Shown one piece after another: positions 21,488-32,785 of a stretch of 64,000 nt of DNA. The stretch spans positions 186,001 to 250,000 of the forward strand of contig NC_031472.1 of assembly GCF_000006565.2 (NCBI RefSeq). The letters run 5' to 3'. A program made the translations under genes and the position numbers. Position 1 is the stretch's first letter. Each line of letters opens with the position of its first letter. The DNA comes from Toxoplasma gondii ME49 (taxonomy: Eukaryota; Apicomplexa; Conoidasida; Eucoccidiorida; Sarcocystidae). The notes beneath the pieces are model-generated. The model was given only the letters and a program-made list of their open reading frames with translations, was not told where the DNA came from and did no database searches.

Positions 21488-24400
21488 TCACTGGTTGCCA
21501 TCATGAAGCTTGACGAGGTCAAAGCACGATGCCAGCAAAGCAGTGAAACGATGGCGAGAAAGAGCGAAACGCGATGCCCCAGTCTGTCGTCTATCCGGCG
21601 CGCGCTGCATGTCTTTCCGCGTCACGAGTTCTTCTAAAACTGGAGTCTCGACGAACCTCGCCATTCGCGTAAAGCAACGACGCTCATCACAGTCACCCGT
21701 CTTCACCTGAGAACGCACGGGGACTTCCGACTAGCGCGCCTTACCACTTGGCTACGTTTTCTAATCGTAACTATGATTGTAGTTGAAATAGCTCAATTGT
21801 AGAGCAAAGGACGTCCAATAGGAGGTTTTTGTTTTTTACCAATTTCCGTAGTCATACTTGTTACACGTGATAAAACGTATTTTAATAGAATTAATACTTT
21901 TTTTGACTTAAAACCTAAAGCGCCGTCGTCGCACCCGCAGGCTGCCAGCACGATGCTCGGTGAAGCGCAGATGGTCGATCTCATTAAGAAACTGGAGACG
22001 ACGACCCGCGAAAGAATTTCCACCTCTCTCTCTCACTCTCTCTCTCGCTTCTGCCTCGTCGCCTCTCTCCTTCGCCTTCTGTTTCCTTCTCTCCCGTGTC
22101 TTCCTGTGGATCCTTCTCTCACCTGACGAGGTCCGCTGAGCGACGCCTGTTCTCTGCAACCTTTGCCTGCGTTCTGCTTCGAGGGCATTGCGCGCAAGGT
22201 CGACAGGCGCAAGCTGGCGAGTGAAGAGGAAACGCAGAACCTTCGCGGTCTGGAACCAAACGCGCTCGAGGCCGCCCCAGACGCGCGCCGGCGCGTCCAT
22301 CGGCGACAGCGCGTCCGGTCGCTGGTCTTCACCGTGCATCAAGAACGGAGAGGAGAAAGAACAAGAAGAGGAAACCGAAGAGGAAGAAGAGAGAGAAGCC
22401 GAAGAGGAAACAGAAGAGGAAGAAGAGAGAGAAGCCGAAGAAGGAGGAACAGATCCCGACAAGGAAGACGGAGACGCAGAAATTGGTGATGCAGAGGAAG
22501 GGAGAGAGGACGAAACAGAAGATGAGAAAGAGGAGGCAGATACTATGCAGCGAACTGGCTCACGAGAGCTGTGAAGGGAAGGCGAATCATCGACAGAAGC
22601 GCGCGCCACAATCCCTCGACAGCTCTCGTTCGCATCCGCTGTAAGGCGTTTACGGTTCTCTGCCCATGCTCTTTCTCGCTTGACTCTTCGCATCTCCAGA
22701 AGCGTTGCCGCAGTCTGCATGAGAGCCGCCGAGTGCAGCAGCACGATGGCGCGGTCTCTGACTGCGGTCGGGTGTCTGTACGGCCGGCGGCGTCTCCTTT
22801 CGCCCGCCTGTTCTTCTCTGCGAGAGAGTCGGAGAGGCCGCGCGAGAAGAGACAAGAGAGAGCCGTACGTCCACCTGGGGAGGTCGGCCGCAGGCCCTGA
22901 GAGCGGGAGCGTCTGCATGCGAGGAAGGCGAATGACTTCACACAGGTCGGGAGGCGAAGAAGAATTAACGGAGTCGACCGACGAACAAGCAGCTTGTTCC
23001 ACACAGGGCGACAAAGCGGTTTGCGAGTGCGACAAGAAAGGAGAAGACTCGGACGACCCAGAGGCGGTGAGTTGACCCGATGCGTCTTTCGCATTGCCCT
23101 CTTCGTTTTCGGATCCTCTGCGTTCTCCGCAGTCGACCTCTCGTCTCGCTTTCTTCATTTCGGCTTCCTCTCCCCGCACCGCGCCGGGGACGCCACAGCC
23201 AGACTCTCTTCCAGCTTCTCCTTCGGCTGTTCTTGCGTCGCAGCCACCCGCTGCATTTGTCGTCTCTGTCCGCAACCGTGCACCGACGGATCGATTCGCT
23301 GCTCTAAGTCTCAGAGGGGGAGGAGCGAGCTGAGGCAGGAGAAGAAGCGGCCGCAGAAGAAGAAATCCCGACGCGGTCACCCCCGCCAAGGCCCACACTG
23401 CCGCGCCGTCTCCGCGAGCCTGCCCGAGTAAAGGAGACACCGTCGAGGAAGAAGGAGAGCAAGAAGCCGGTGAAGAAAACAGACGAGAACGCACGGCTGT
23501 CTCCGAGTCGGACGCGGAGAAGCTGAGAGACCTGCGAGGCAGAGCGAACGTGAGGGGGACGACGCCGAGCCAGCCGGAGAAGAGCGAGCCTACTGCGTCC
23601 TCATCGACGAGAGCAGAGGAAGCCACAGCGGCGGCAAACCGCGCCTTCCGGCCAGAGTACGAGGGAAACGAAGAAGCTTTGAAGACCTGGAACGCCGGGT
23701 GCTCCGAGAGGGGAAAGCGGCGCCCGCTGTCGCCAGCTGTATGTACACCCGAGAAAAGGGGAACGTCAACCTGCGGCGAGACACCCAAGGGACGGAAGCC
23801 TGGAGAGACAGCTTTTGCAGAAGGCGCCGACGCAGACGAAACACAGCTTTTCTCAGAAGTTCTCGACAGCGGAAAAATGCAGCGGCCAGGTCGGAGACCC
23901 AGACGCCACAAAAACCACAGAGCGACGCGGAGACGAGAGGCAATCATGCATGCAGAAACTGTGCGAAAAATTGCGTTTCCCCCCGATTCGGCTCGCTTTC
24001 TAAGGAGTGCCGGCTCTGTTCTCTCGTACATGCATTTCATTACCTGCCAAGATATTTCGAGGTGACTTTGTCGCCGCAGTGCACAGCCCCACTGGGAGGG
24101 CAGTGCATCACTCCTCGCCGCTGTCCTTCTAGCTTCTTCCTCGTCTTCGTTTCCTCTTTTTCTCTTCTTTCGGTTTCGACTTCTCCTCATCCGGACAGTC
24201 TCCTCTGCATCTTCCTCGTCTGGGCGGCCTGCCTCTCTGTCGCTTCTTGTCCTTTCATGCGTCCGGTGCTCCTCTCGGTTACTCTCAGAGGTCGAAGAAA
24301 GCTCTGAAGACTCGCCGTCCTCGTCTCGCGCCTTCCGCTTCCTTAACCGAGCAGCAGCGCGCTGCTTTCCCGGAGGCCACCGAACAGAATTCGAGGGAGA

Positions 24401-26806
24401 AGGCGAAAGAGGAGAAGAAGGAGAAGAAGAAGGAGAAGAAGGTGAAGAAGAAGGAGAAGAAGAAGGTGAAGAAGGAGAAGGAGAAGAAGGAGAAGAAGGA
24501 GAAGAAGGAGAAGAAGAAGAGCCAGTCCTGTTTGCCAGTCCTTCGTGCTCTTCAAGGAGAATGTCGGAGGGCGACGGTAGCGGGGCGAGGCCATGAGGAG
24601 AGTAACGAAAAGAGGAGACGACGACATCTGTGCTTCTCCAGCAGAAGGCAGCGAGGAGATCGAACGACGCTTCACACGCGGAGGTCGAGAAGGCGGGAGA
24701 AGCGGCTGCATGCGTCTGCCAGAGGAGACTGCGGTACCGGGCGCCCAGCTGCGCAGAGACAGAACGCGAGGGCCATGGGGAAGGCAAGAGATAAGCGAAT
24801 CGTGAGCAAAGGCAACTCGTTGACGAAGCGCGAGAGCTCCGCGAGGGATTCCCCGAGAGCGGCACACAACGAGGGAGAGACGTCGACTCCCTTGGGGGGG
24901 AAAAAAGGGAGGAGAGTCGACAGAGGCAAACGCACCAAGGCAGCGAGAGAAGGAACAAGAAGTGAGCAGAGGAAGAGACGAGGACAAAGAAGACGAGAGG
25001 GAAGGCGCTGCAATCGGCGAAGAGAGGAGATGATACAGAGGAGCAGCGATTGGGGCTTCGCTATTTGACAAAACGCGGAAGGTACACTTGATTGTGTCTG
25101 AAATTGGCGTCAACTCCCTTGTTCTTCTTCTTTCACTCGAGTTCTCCCTTTGTCTCCTGCCCTGTCTCATCTTCTTCTCCCTTTCCTCCTTGCGTTTGGT
25201 TCCTTTCCGACGACTGTTTCCTCTTCTTCGCTTGCTGCCTTCGCCTCTCTCTCCTTCTGCCTCCGCTGTTCTCAAGCCGACCGTCTCCCTTCCTCTCTCG
25301 TCGTCTTTTCTCTCTCAGCCTCACCAGGTGTCTCGAGGCCTGGAGAGTCAGTGAGGTGAGCGGTGCATGCGTCGCACGCAGATCGAAGAGCAGCAGCGAG
25401 TCCGAGGCTGCATGCACCGCGGCGAGGAGCGAAGCGTTCACAGGATGAGGCGCGAGCGCAGAGAACGAGGAAAAGACGCTTGCGCATTTCCAGTCCAAGT
25501 CGAAGAGCGAAGAGAGCCTGTGGGGCCAGGCGTTGTATGTCGGAGGCACTGCGGCCGCCGGGAAGAGACGCTGAAGCGTCTGCCTTCTCTCCTGAAAAAA
25601 CACAGACCGGATTGAGACACAAACCGAGGTCCTCGACAAGCCACAGCATTTGCCCTCCGCAGACTGAGATGGCATCTGCCTTATCGTGTGAAAAACAAAA
25701 CAGATCGAAGCGGCGCTTCATACACGGACGGGTGGTAGTCTCCTGCCTCAGGCCTAGATCCCCAAGAGAACAGAGGGGACGCAAACAGTCGCTGGACGGC
25801 GCGTTGTACGAGGAAGTCAAGAGAAGTGAAGGCGAGGCAGACGCGCAAAGACAGCGACGGAACGGTCCTCGCTGCCGATCGAATGAGTGCATGCAAGCGA
25901 GAGACACGAAGGCGAATCCCTTCCGTCACTCTGCAGGGAGCGGAAGCAGGGCAGAGACACCCGAAGCGGTTTGAGATCAGAGCGAAGAGAGCGCGCCTCA
26001 GAGAGCCGCCAGAACCGGTGGAGAGACAGAGAAACGAACGCGGGATGGCGCTAGGGAGAGAAGGAAAACGAAGTCTGGCGAAAGACGCGAGGCACCCCAC
26101 CTCGATGCGGGGGTCTGCACTTGGAATGCGACGCCGGAGAAGAAGGACGACTGGTGACGCCACAGCGAACGCGGAGAATCAGACGCTGCAGGAAGCTGGC
26201 AGCGAAGCCTTTCGGAGCCGGAACGGACGCAGAAGACGCAAAGCACCGAGAGGCGACGCACAACTCAGAGACGGCAGAGACCGTATGCAAAAGACGGCAG
26301 GCAGCGACGAGGGAGGAACCATATGCGCCAGCGAAGCCTTCGAGAAGAGGGATGACGTCGACGACATGCGATGCATATGAGAGAGAGCAGAGGCACCGAG
26401 GACAGAGAAGACATCGAGGAAAGAGAAACCTGGGGAGAAGACGAGCCTTACCCGGAGGTCGTGTCTCCAAATGCAGTGTCCTGCAAGAAGGAGAGAGGAA
26501 GGAGAGAAGGCGTCGTAGGCCAGACACTGAATCGACTCCTCAGCTGCGTCCGTCTGCGCCCACCTCAGGCGCCCCGTCAGGCGCCCGCTGGACGTCGAGG
26601 CCGAGGCCGAGGGAAGCGCGAGCGAGAGAGATACCTGCAGAGGCAAACGAGGTCGCGAGAGGCGCAAGCCGAGACTGAGACGTTGAAGCAAACGCGTTGT
26701 CGACGGCAACATGGAGAGCGAACAGCCGCGGCAGAGAAAAGAGGCGAACGCGACGAACTCGGCCGCCGGAGACAGTGCAAGAGGAGGACGGGGGAAGCGA
26801 AGGAGA

Positions 26807-26891
<85 letters not shown>

Positions 26892-29800
26892 TGAGAGAGA
26901 GAGAGAGAGAGAGAGTGAGAGAGAGAGAGAGAGAGACGCGTCGGCACCGGAAAAAAGGCGCGGAACTGCGACAGCGTGAAAGAACGCTGGATGGCCATGG
27001 GAGACGCGAGGTTTGAGGCTGTGCCGGGGGAGCCGATCGAGAACGAAAAGGAACAGAGACAGGAGACACCATCCAACGGCGGAACAGATGCGATCTGTCG
27101 CACCATGTCTGTGTCGAGCGCGTTCGGAAATGTCACGAAGAACTCGAGGCGATGCACACAGGCGGACTGACGCCACAGCAAAGTGGAGACATTCTTCTTT
27201 CCACATCCGGTTCCAGCAACTCGCCTCCCTTTCCCCGTTTTTTCTCCTTTTCTTCTCCCCTTTGTTCCTCGTTTCCACCGCAGCGATTTCGCTTCTTTCC
27301 CTCGCCTTTCGGTGCCCGCCTTGTCGCCTCGTTCCGTCTCTCGCCAGTTTCCTGTCCCTTCGATTCTTGCTTATTTTGTCTCTTCCTCGCCTCGATTCGG
27401 TCGCTCTCCGTCGTCGCCTGGTCTGCTTCTTCTTGCTCCTCTTGTGTTCTCTCTGGCGCTTCCAACGACGCACGAACATACTGCAGTTTATGATTCGAAC
27501 GAAGAACCGGTTTCATATGTGACAAGTATTCAAAAACTCACCTCAAAGGTAATCTGACATTGCTCTTAGTTTTTTGAACAGTATTGTGCCATCTCTTGCA
27601 GTACACATCTGACCCAGGAAACATGAAACACACGAAGACTTGACGCACCTCGCTGGGCCTCTCGGCCCGCCAGACCTTCACTGTCTGCTCGGCGCTGAGC
27701 ATCGCTACTTCACCGGCGTCAAGCGCGCTCCACTCCGCATTCACGACGAAGTCGCTCGGCCCCCACCAGCGCGACAAGGGTGCGGCAAAGGCACACGAAG
27801 AAGAGAAATCCTCAGCGCCGACGCGCGGTCCACGCAGCGAGTTGGAAGACGAGGAGAAAGAGGATCGAAGGGAGCTCTGGGAAGGCGAGCGAGAACAAGA
27901 GAGGAAAGACGTCTGGGAGGAGTTGCGGTCAGGCAGGCGACCCCCGCAAGTTCGGCACCGAGGCGACGGAGAACGAAGTCGGGAGTTGAAGCAACTGTGT
28001 CGTCTCCCCTCGATTGCTTCTTCGATGTTCCAAGTTGTTTCGCCCGCAGACGGCGCTGTCCTCTTTCTCTCTCTTTCTCGTTTCTTCTTCTCTCCTGAAA
28101 CTCCCCGGCCGTAGCGAACATCCACCAGGTGTTCGTACACCACGGACTGCACGATGCTTCTCCTCGACCGATGACTGCCTTCCCTCGCTTCTTCTCGATC
28201 TTCGACTTCTTCTCCATCTTCGACTTCTTCCTCTTCTTCCTCTTCGAGCAGACGCAGCGCACTCAGAGTGACGCCCCTGACGGTGCGCGCTAGGATCCAT
28301 TTTCGATGCGGGTGCTTGTCGTCGACCTTCACTTCTAAAACTCTGCAGGGCGCCGCGCCTCGGTCGAAGTCTGCTCTTCCTTCGCGCGGGCGCCGGCCCT
28401 CGCTCGCCTTCCTCCCGGCCGTTCTTCTCCCTCCTGGGGAACTTCGGGAAGCAGAGTTACACGAAGAAAAGTCAAAGTGCCGACACCGACCGGTGCTGCG
28501 CTCGGTTTCCTCCTCGACGTCTCCAACGCGTTCTCGCCGGAAGCGATTCTCCGACCTCAACTGTCGCCTCGTCTCCGCCATGCTCTCCTCAACATTTCCA
28601 TCTTCGCGTACTGAATGCAAGTCCCTCCCCAAGTCCTCTGGAGCTCTTACACTCGTCCCTCGACCCCCTTCGCCTTCCGCGCCCACTTTGGCTCCCGCTT
28701 CCGCTTCTGCGTTTCTCTTGCGCGTCCTTCTCCCCTTCTCGCCAGTCGCGCCTGAGGCGGTTGCGGAGACGAACGCATTCGCTCTCGTCGGCTTCAGCCT
28801 CTCCACGGCCTGCGCCGCCTCGTGCTCAGCGCCGCAACTCTCGCTGTCGCTCGCATCCGTCCAGAAGGCCCTCGGCCTATATTCGAGGAGCCGCCGCGGC
28901 TGCACGCGAAAGGCCCCAGCGGCGAACCCAGGCCGATGCCACTCACCGTTCTTTGTCGAAGAAGAGGAAGGAGGTAATTTGACTTCTCTCTGCTTCGACG
29001 TCTGGGGTGTCTGGGACTCTCCACGTTCGCTCTCCTCTGCGTCCGTCTCCTGCTCGCTTTCTCCAGAGAGCTCTCCCGATGCGCCCTCTTCGCCAGCGTC
29101 GAAACTGCGTACTCTCTCTCTTTCTCCCCTCGTTTTCCGCAAAGAAGGCGCAGAAAGCACAGCGGCATCTGCAAGGTCGTAGCGCAGCGCTGTGAACTGC
29201 AGCGCATCCAAACCAGGTCCGAAGCCGGAGACGAGGAGAGGCAGAGACGCACGGCCCTCGTATCCCCCGTCGGCGACTGCCAGGCGCTGTCTGTACACCT
29301 CACAAGGCCTCCCGCAGAACGCGTGAGAGGCGCGAGGACAGGATCGCGGTGGAGAATCCCCAGAAGCTGCGGGTGAGGAGGCAGAAGAGCCAGAAAGAGA
29401 AGCAGACGCGTATGAAGACGGGGAAGAACAAGATGAAGCGGAGAGCGGTCGCCGGAGCTCCTCATGACATCGGCTTGCGCCGCCGTCGAGTGAGGGAGAA
29501 GAGTCTGTGTCAGAGGCTCGTTCATCGTTCTCGCTCGCACCGTCGTCTTCGTGGCTGCTTCCCCTTCTTCTCGCCGCGTCGCGTCGCTCTCGCCGTCTGC
29601 TTCCTCGACGCTCTCCGTCCTCCAGTCGACTGCTCTCTCGCGCCTCTGCTCCCTCGCTCTCTGGCAGGCACATGCACCATTTGTCTCCCGCTTCTTGCTT
29701 GAGAAAGGACGCTGTGGGGAGACTCTTGCCCTCAAATAAGTCGGGGAGGTAGGCGACAGCGACGCCGTTTACTACTTCGCGTCTGAGGAAGTCGCGGGCC

Positions 29801-30186
29801 AGAGGACTCGAGACACCCGACGCTTCTTCGGCATCTCTGCCGCGTTTCTTTGTGGCCTCGCGAACTCTGCTGGCGTAGGCAGGCGCGACGCCCGCGCCCA
29901 AGACGTTCTTTTCCTCGAAATGCCATTGCTCTCGGAGAAAAGAGGAAAAAAGCGAGACTGAAGAAGGGAAGGCAGAGAGACGCGCCACAACCGAACTGCC
30001 TGCCCAAACTCCCTGCGTCTGCCACAAAGCTGGAGCAGCATGTGGGCTCCAAAACGGGGTGTACGTACACCGCGTCGGATGCCCGGAAACGCAGACTGCT
30101 GGGGACGCCGAGGCAGACGGAGAGAGAAAGAGAGAAGAAGACGAGCTCGGAGAGGAGGAAGCAGACGACGAGGCAGAGGGTGACAT
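21488..30186 (-). CDS. Large beta-propeller-like (WD-repeat-like) protein, multi-exon
   Basis: The start ATG at 30186 opens a long exon (27649-30186) ending in EQTVKVWRAERPSE, a WD-type strand ending. It joins in phase 0 to 26635-27166 (SACVHRLEFFVTFPN), then in phase 1 to a 29-base exon, 26452-26480, giving AGHCIWRHDLR. Downstream frames hold more propeller-like strands, including DLFCFSHDKADAISVCGGQM near 25690 and ASLLAAVHAASDSLLLFDLR, ending at a donor after 25325. Their joins between 26337 and 24900 are not resolved. The last two exons are phased: one ending at 21935, then 21488-21706 (stop). Ser-rich and acidic linkers make up much of the length. The arrangement recalls propeller subunits of basal transcription factors such as TAF1C/Rrn6, but this is a guess. 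The left part might prove to be a separate gene. Confidence 0.55.
21735..21915. other. AT-rich tRNA-like organellar insert in the last intron
   Basis: The final intron of the propeller gene (21707-21934) is strikingly AT-rich. It contains GCTCAATTGTAGAGC at 21791-21805 (plus strand), a canonical tRNA D-arm with a four-base-pair stem. On the minus strand it contains GCCAAGTGGTAAGGC (21739-21753), another D-arm form. Neither extends into a convincing complete cloverleaf. AT-rich tRNA clusters are typical of the apicoplast genome, and apicomplexan mitochondrial genomes encode no tRNAs, so a nuclear fragment of apicoplast DNA is the favoured reading. Confidence 0.4.
26801..26936. repeat. (GA)n/(CT)n microsatellite, possibly coding
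   Basis: About 130 bases of GAGA interrupted by GTGA at regular intervals. It lies within an exon of the propeller gene whose minus-strand frame is open on both sides, so it may be translated as alternating Leu-Ser with occasional His or Thr. Alternatively a GTGCCG donor just upstream could remove it in an intron. Confidence 0.85.
27470..27610. other. AT-richer block in intron 1 of the propeller gene
   Basis: A balanced, AT-richer segment between exons 27649-30186 and 26635-27166. It contrasts with the pyrimidine-rich intron around it. It could be an organelle-derived fragment, but I see no diagnostic motif. Confidence 0.3.
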
Positions 30187-31328
30187 GGATGGTCAGGGGA
30201 AACTCGAGATCTGGAACACGAAAGATGTCCACGAAGCGGCTGTAGAGTGGAACAGGAGAGCGACGGTTGGGGAGCAGGGAGCCAGCGGAGAGGGAAGAAG
30301 AGAGAGGAGACAGAGAGAAGACGAAGAGGGAAGGGCAACACAGAGAGGCAAGAAGTGATGCTGTAGAAGGAACAAAGTGAGGCGATGGAGACGCGGCGAG
30401 GAAACGCGCAAGAGAAGAATCCAAGAGGAAAGAAAAGATAACACAGGAACGGGAGCTGTGCGGATCCGCCTCGTTCCTTCGCAGGTCAGGGAGGAAGTCT
30501 TGCAGTGGTTTTTTCTTCCTGCGAAAGCTGGAAGAAACTGAGAATTCTGACAGAAGACGATCGCAAGGAACTCTAAGAAATGTTTCTCCTTCGTCTCGGT
30601 TGCTAAAACGCAACTCCCTCGCCACTGCATGCTTTCCAGGGAAACGCGGAAACAAGCAGAGACAGAAGAAGAGAAGACCCTCGCTGGGAGACGAAAAAAA
30701 GCGAGAAAGTTTGAGCGAAAGAGAGCGAGAAAAGAGATGATAACTCTTGTCGAGTCTCTAGAGAAAGGTTCGGCAGCAAGTGTGCATGCGCATGCAAGTC
30801 CTCGCAACGCAGAGAAAGTCTCGATGGACTCCTTGCAACTGCTCTGGAAGATTTCTTTTCCTTGGCGAATCAAAACCTTTCTTCAATCACACTGAAGGCG
30901 ACAAAAAAGAAATCGCGACGCTGAACGCGTAGATACTGCGCTTCGTCGGTTGCCTTCTTCCTTCATCAATTGCTGTCGACAAATGCGAAGGGCTTGAGCT
31001 GCTCTTCACATTGGGGCCTTCGCTGGACTGGTCGTATAGACGGTAGACGCATCTACGCAGGTTTCGTATCTGCCCGACGGATCTTTCTTCTCTCTCCTCT
31101 CTTCTCTAGTTCTCTTCCGCATTTTTTCTCTGTGTCGCTGCCTTTCTTTCTCCATGTTTTCGATTTCCTCCGTGGATTCCGCCGTCCCCGCTTTCCCCGC
31201 TGTCCTGAGTCGGCCGCTGACGCGAGCAAGTGCAGAAGGTTGAGTTCTGTCGACGCCTGAGGCATCTGGAAAACTTCCTTCACCTTGTTATCTGTCTTCT
31301 TCCCTGCTTCCCTCTCTCCTTCGTCGCC
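30187..31328. promoter_or_regulatory. Divergent promoter region: propeller gene and PUS3-like gene
   Basis: About 1.1 kb between divergent start codons. GCATGC occurs near 30626 and twice near 30783-30796 (GTGCATGCGCATGCAAG). This hexamer is the core of a promoter motif reported as enriched in Toxoplasma and of several ApiAP2 binding sites. A pyrimidine-rich leader precedes 31329. Confidence 0.45.
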
Positions 31329-32748
31329 ATGGAGACGGGGGCTCTTTCCCCGCCAGTCTTGTCATCTTCTTCTTCCTCTCCGTCCTCTTCTTCCTCTCCT
31401 TCTTCTTCCTCTCCTTCTTTTTCATCTTCTTCCTCTTCCTCTCCTTCTCCCCTTTCGATCCCTTCTGGAGCAGGGAAAGAGCGCGAGCTTGCAGGAGCTG
31501 CGTCACCTGGCGAGGCGAAGAGAAAGAAGCAGAAACGCGCATTCAACTGGGACGCTGTACCTACAGCCCACTTTCTGCTCAAGGTCGCGTACGATGGCAG
31601 CGCCTATTCTGTGAGTTTCTGTTTTTCCTCTGGTTTCCGACCTTTGTTTTCTGCCAACACACACCTGGCTTCTCACCTGCAAATTCAGGCGGAGGCCACT
31701 GGGCCATTCGAGGGGAGACTCAGGCGCAGCTGACGGCATGCGAAGCTCTTCTTCCTGTCGCGTTCTCAAGGGGACAGAGGGCAGACGCAGAGCAGACGAC
31801 GTTCGAACCTTTTCGCATTCAGAAATGACTTCTTTCTTCATCCACATTCTCAAAGACTTGCGCCGGTCGGACTCGTAAGACGCCGCCAGTTCTCGGTCTC
31901 GTTTGCCTGCAGGGCATAGCGTATCAGGGCGAACACTCAGCTGTACGTACTGTTGAAGGCGAACTCTTTGCCGCTCTGGAGAAAACATGTCTCATTCGAG
32001 ACAGAAATAACTGGTGAGAAGGTCGAGATGCCAGGGTCTTGGAGTTTCTCTCTGTGATGACACAGCCTCTCTCCGCCGACTTTCTCAGGCGCCTCTCAGT
32101 GTCCTGGCTTGTCGTGGATCTGCTGCCTTGCGCTTTCTTCTTCCTCCCTATTTCTCGTCGGTCGCGCTCCTGGTCTCCCGCGTTTTCTTCTCCTCTTCTC
32201 GCCTCCAAGGTCTTCTTCCAGCTTCTGCAGTTCGTTGCCCGGAAGTCGATTCTCCATTTCCGTAGCGCTGCTTTGCCTTCCTGTCTCCCTTTCCGCAGCA
32301 ACTTCTCCAGGTGTGGGCGCACAGACAAAGGCGTCCATGCGGCCGGCAACTGCGTTTCGCTCACCCTTCGAGTAAAGTGAGTTGCCTCACGTTTCTCTCG
32401 AGTTTCTGCAGGTCGCTTCCTCTTTCGCTATCCGTCTCTCCGCATCTTCTTTCCCTGCTCCACGCATACAGTCACGAATCCATACACAGGCGCTTCCGTC
32501 TCTATCTATCTGTCTATAAATATATACATATATATATGTATATACATTTATGTTTAGAGAGAGCGACGTGGTGCTCACAATTGCTTAGTTGAATTCAGGA
32601 AGAGAAATATAGTCGACAAAATTCTGAAAAAGTATATATATATATATATAATATAATGATAATATACAATATTATATATATATATATATATGGTATATAT
32701 ATGGACGTACTTGTGTGCTTACAGAGAGGGAGACGTATAGGCTAATAT

Positions 32749-32785
<37 letters not shown>

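Noticed and set aside
21739..21805. Calling functional tRNA genes in the last propeller intron
   Set aside because: Only D-arms are convincing. Acceptor, anticodon and T arms do not pair into a cloverleaf on either strand.
26577..27479. Long minus-strand frames in the two other phases across the (CT)n tract
   Set aside because: A dinucleotide tract is open in all frames. Only the phase that joins 27649 and 26480 exactly was kept.
21488..30186. Naming the propeller gene as TAF1C/RRN6
   Set aside because: The resemblance rests on generic propeller strands such as LLLFDLR. Middle exons are unresolved and no diagnostic motif was seen.
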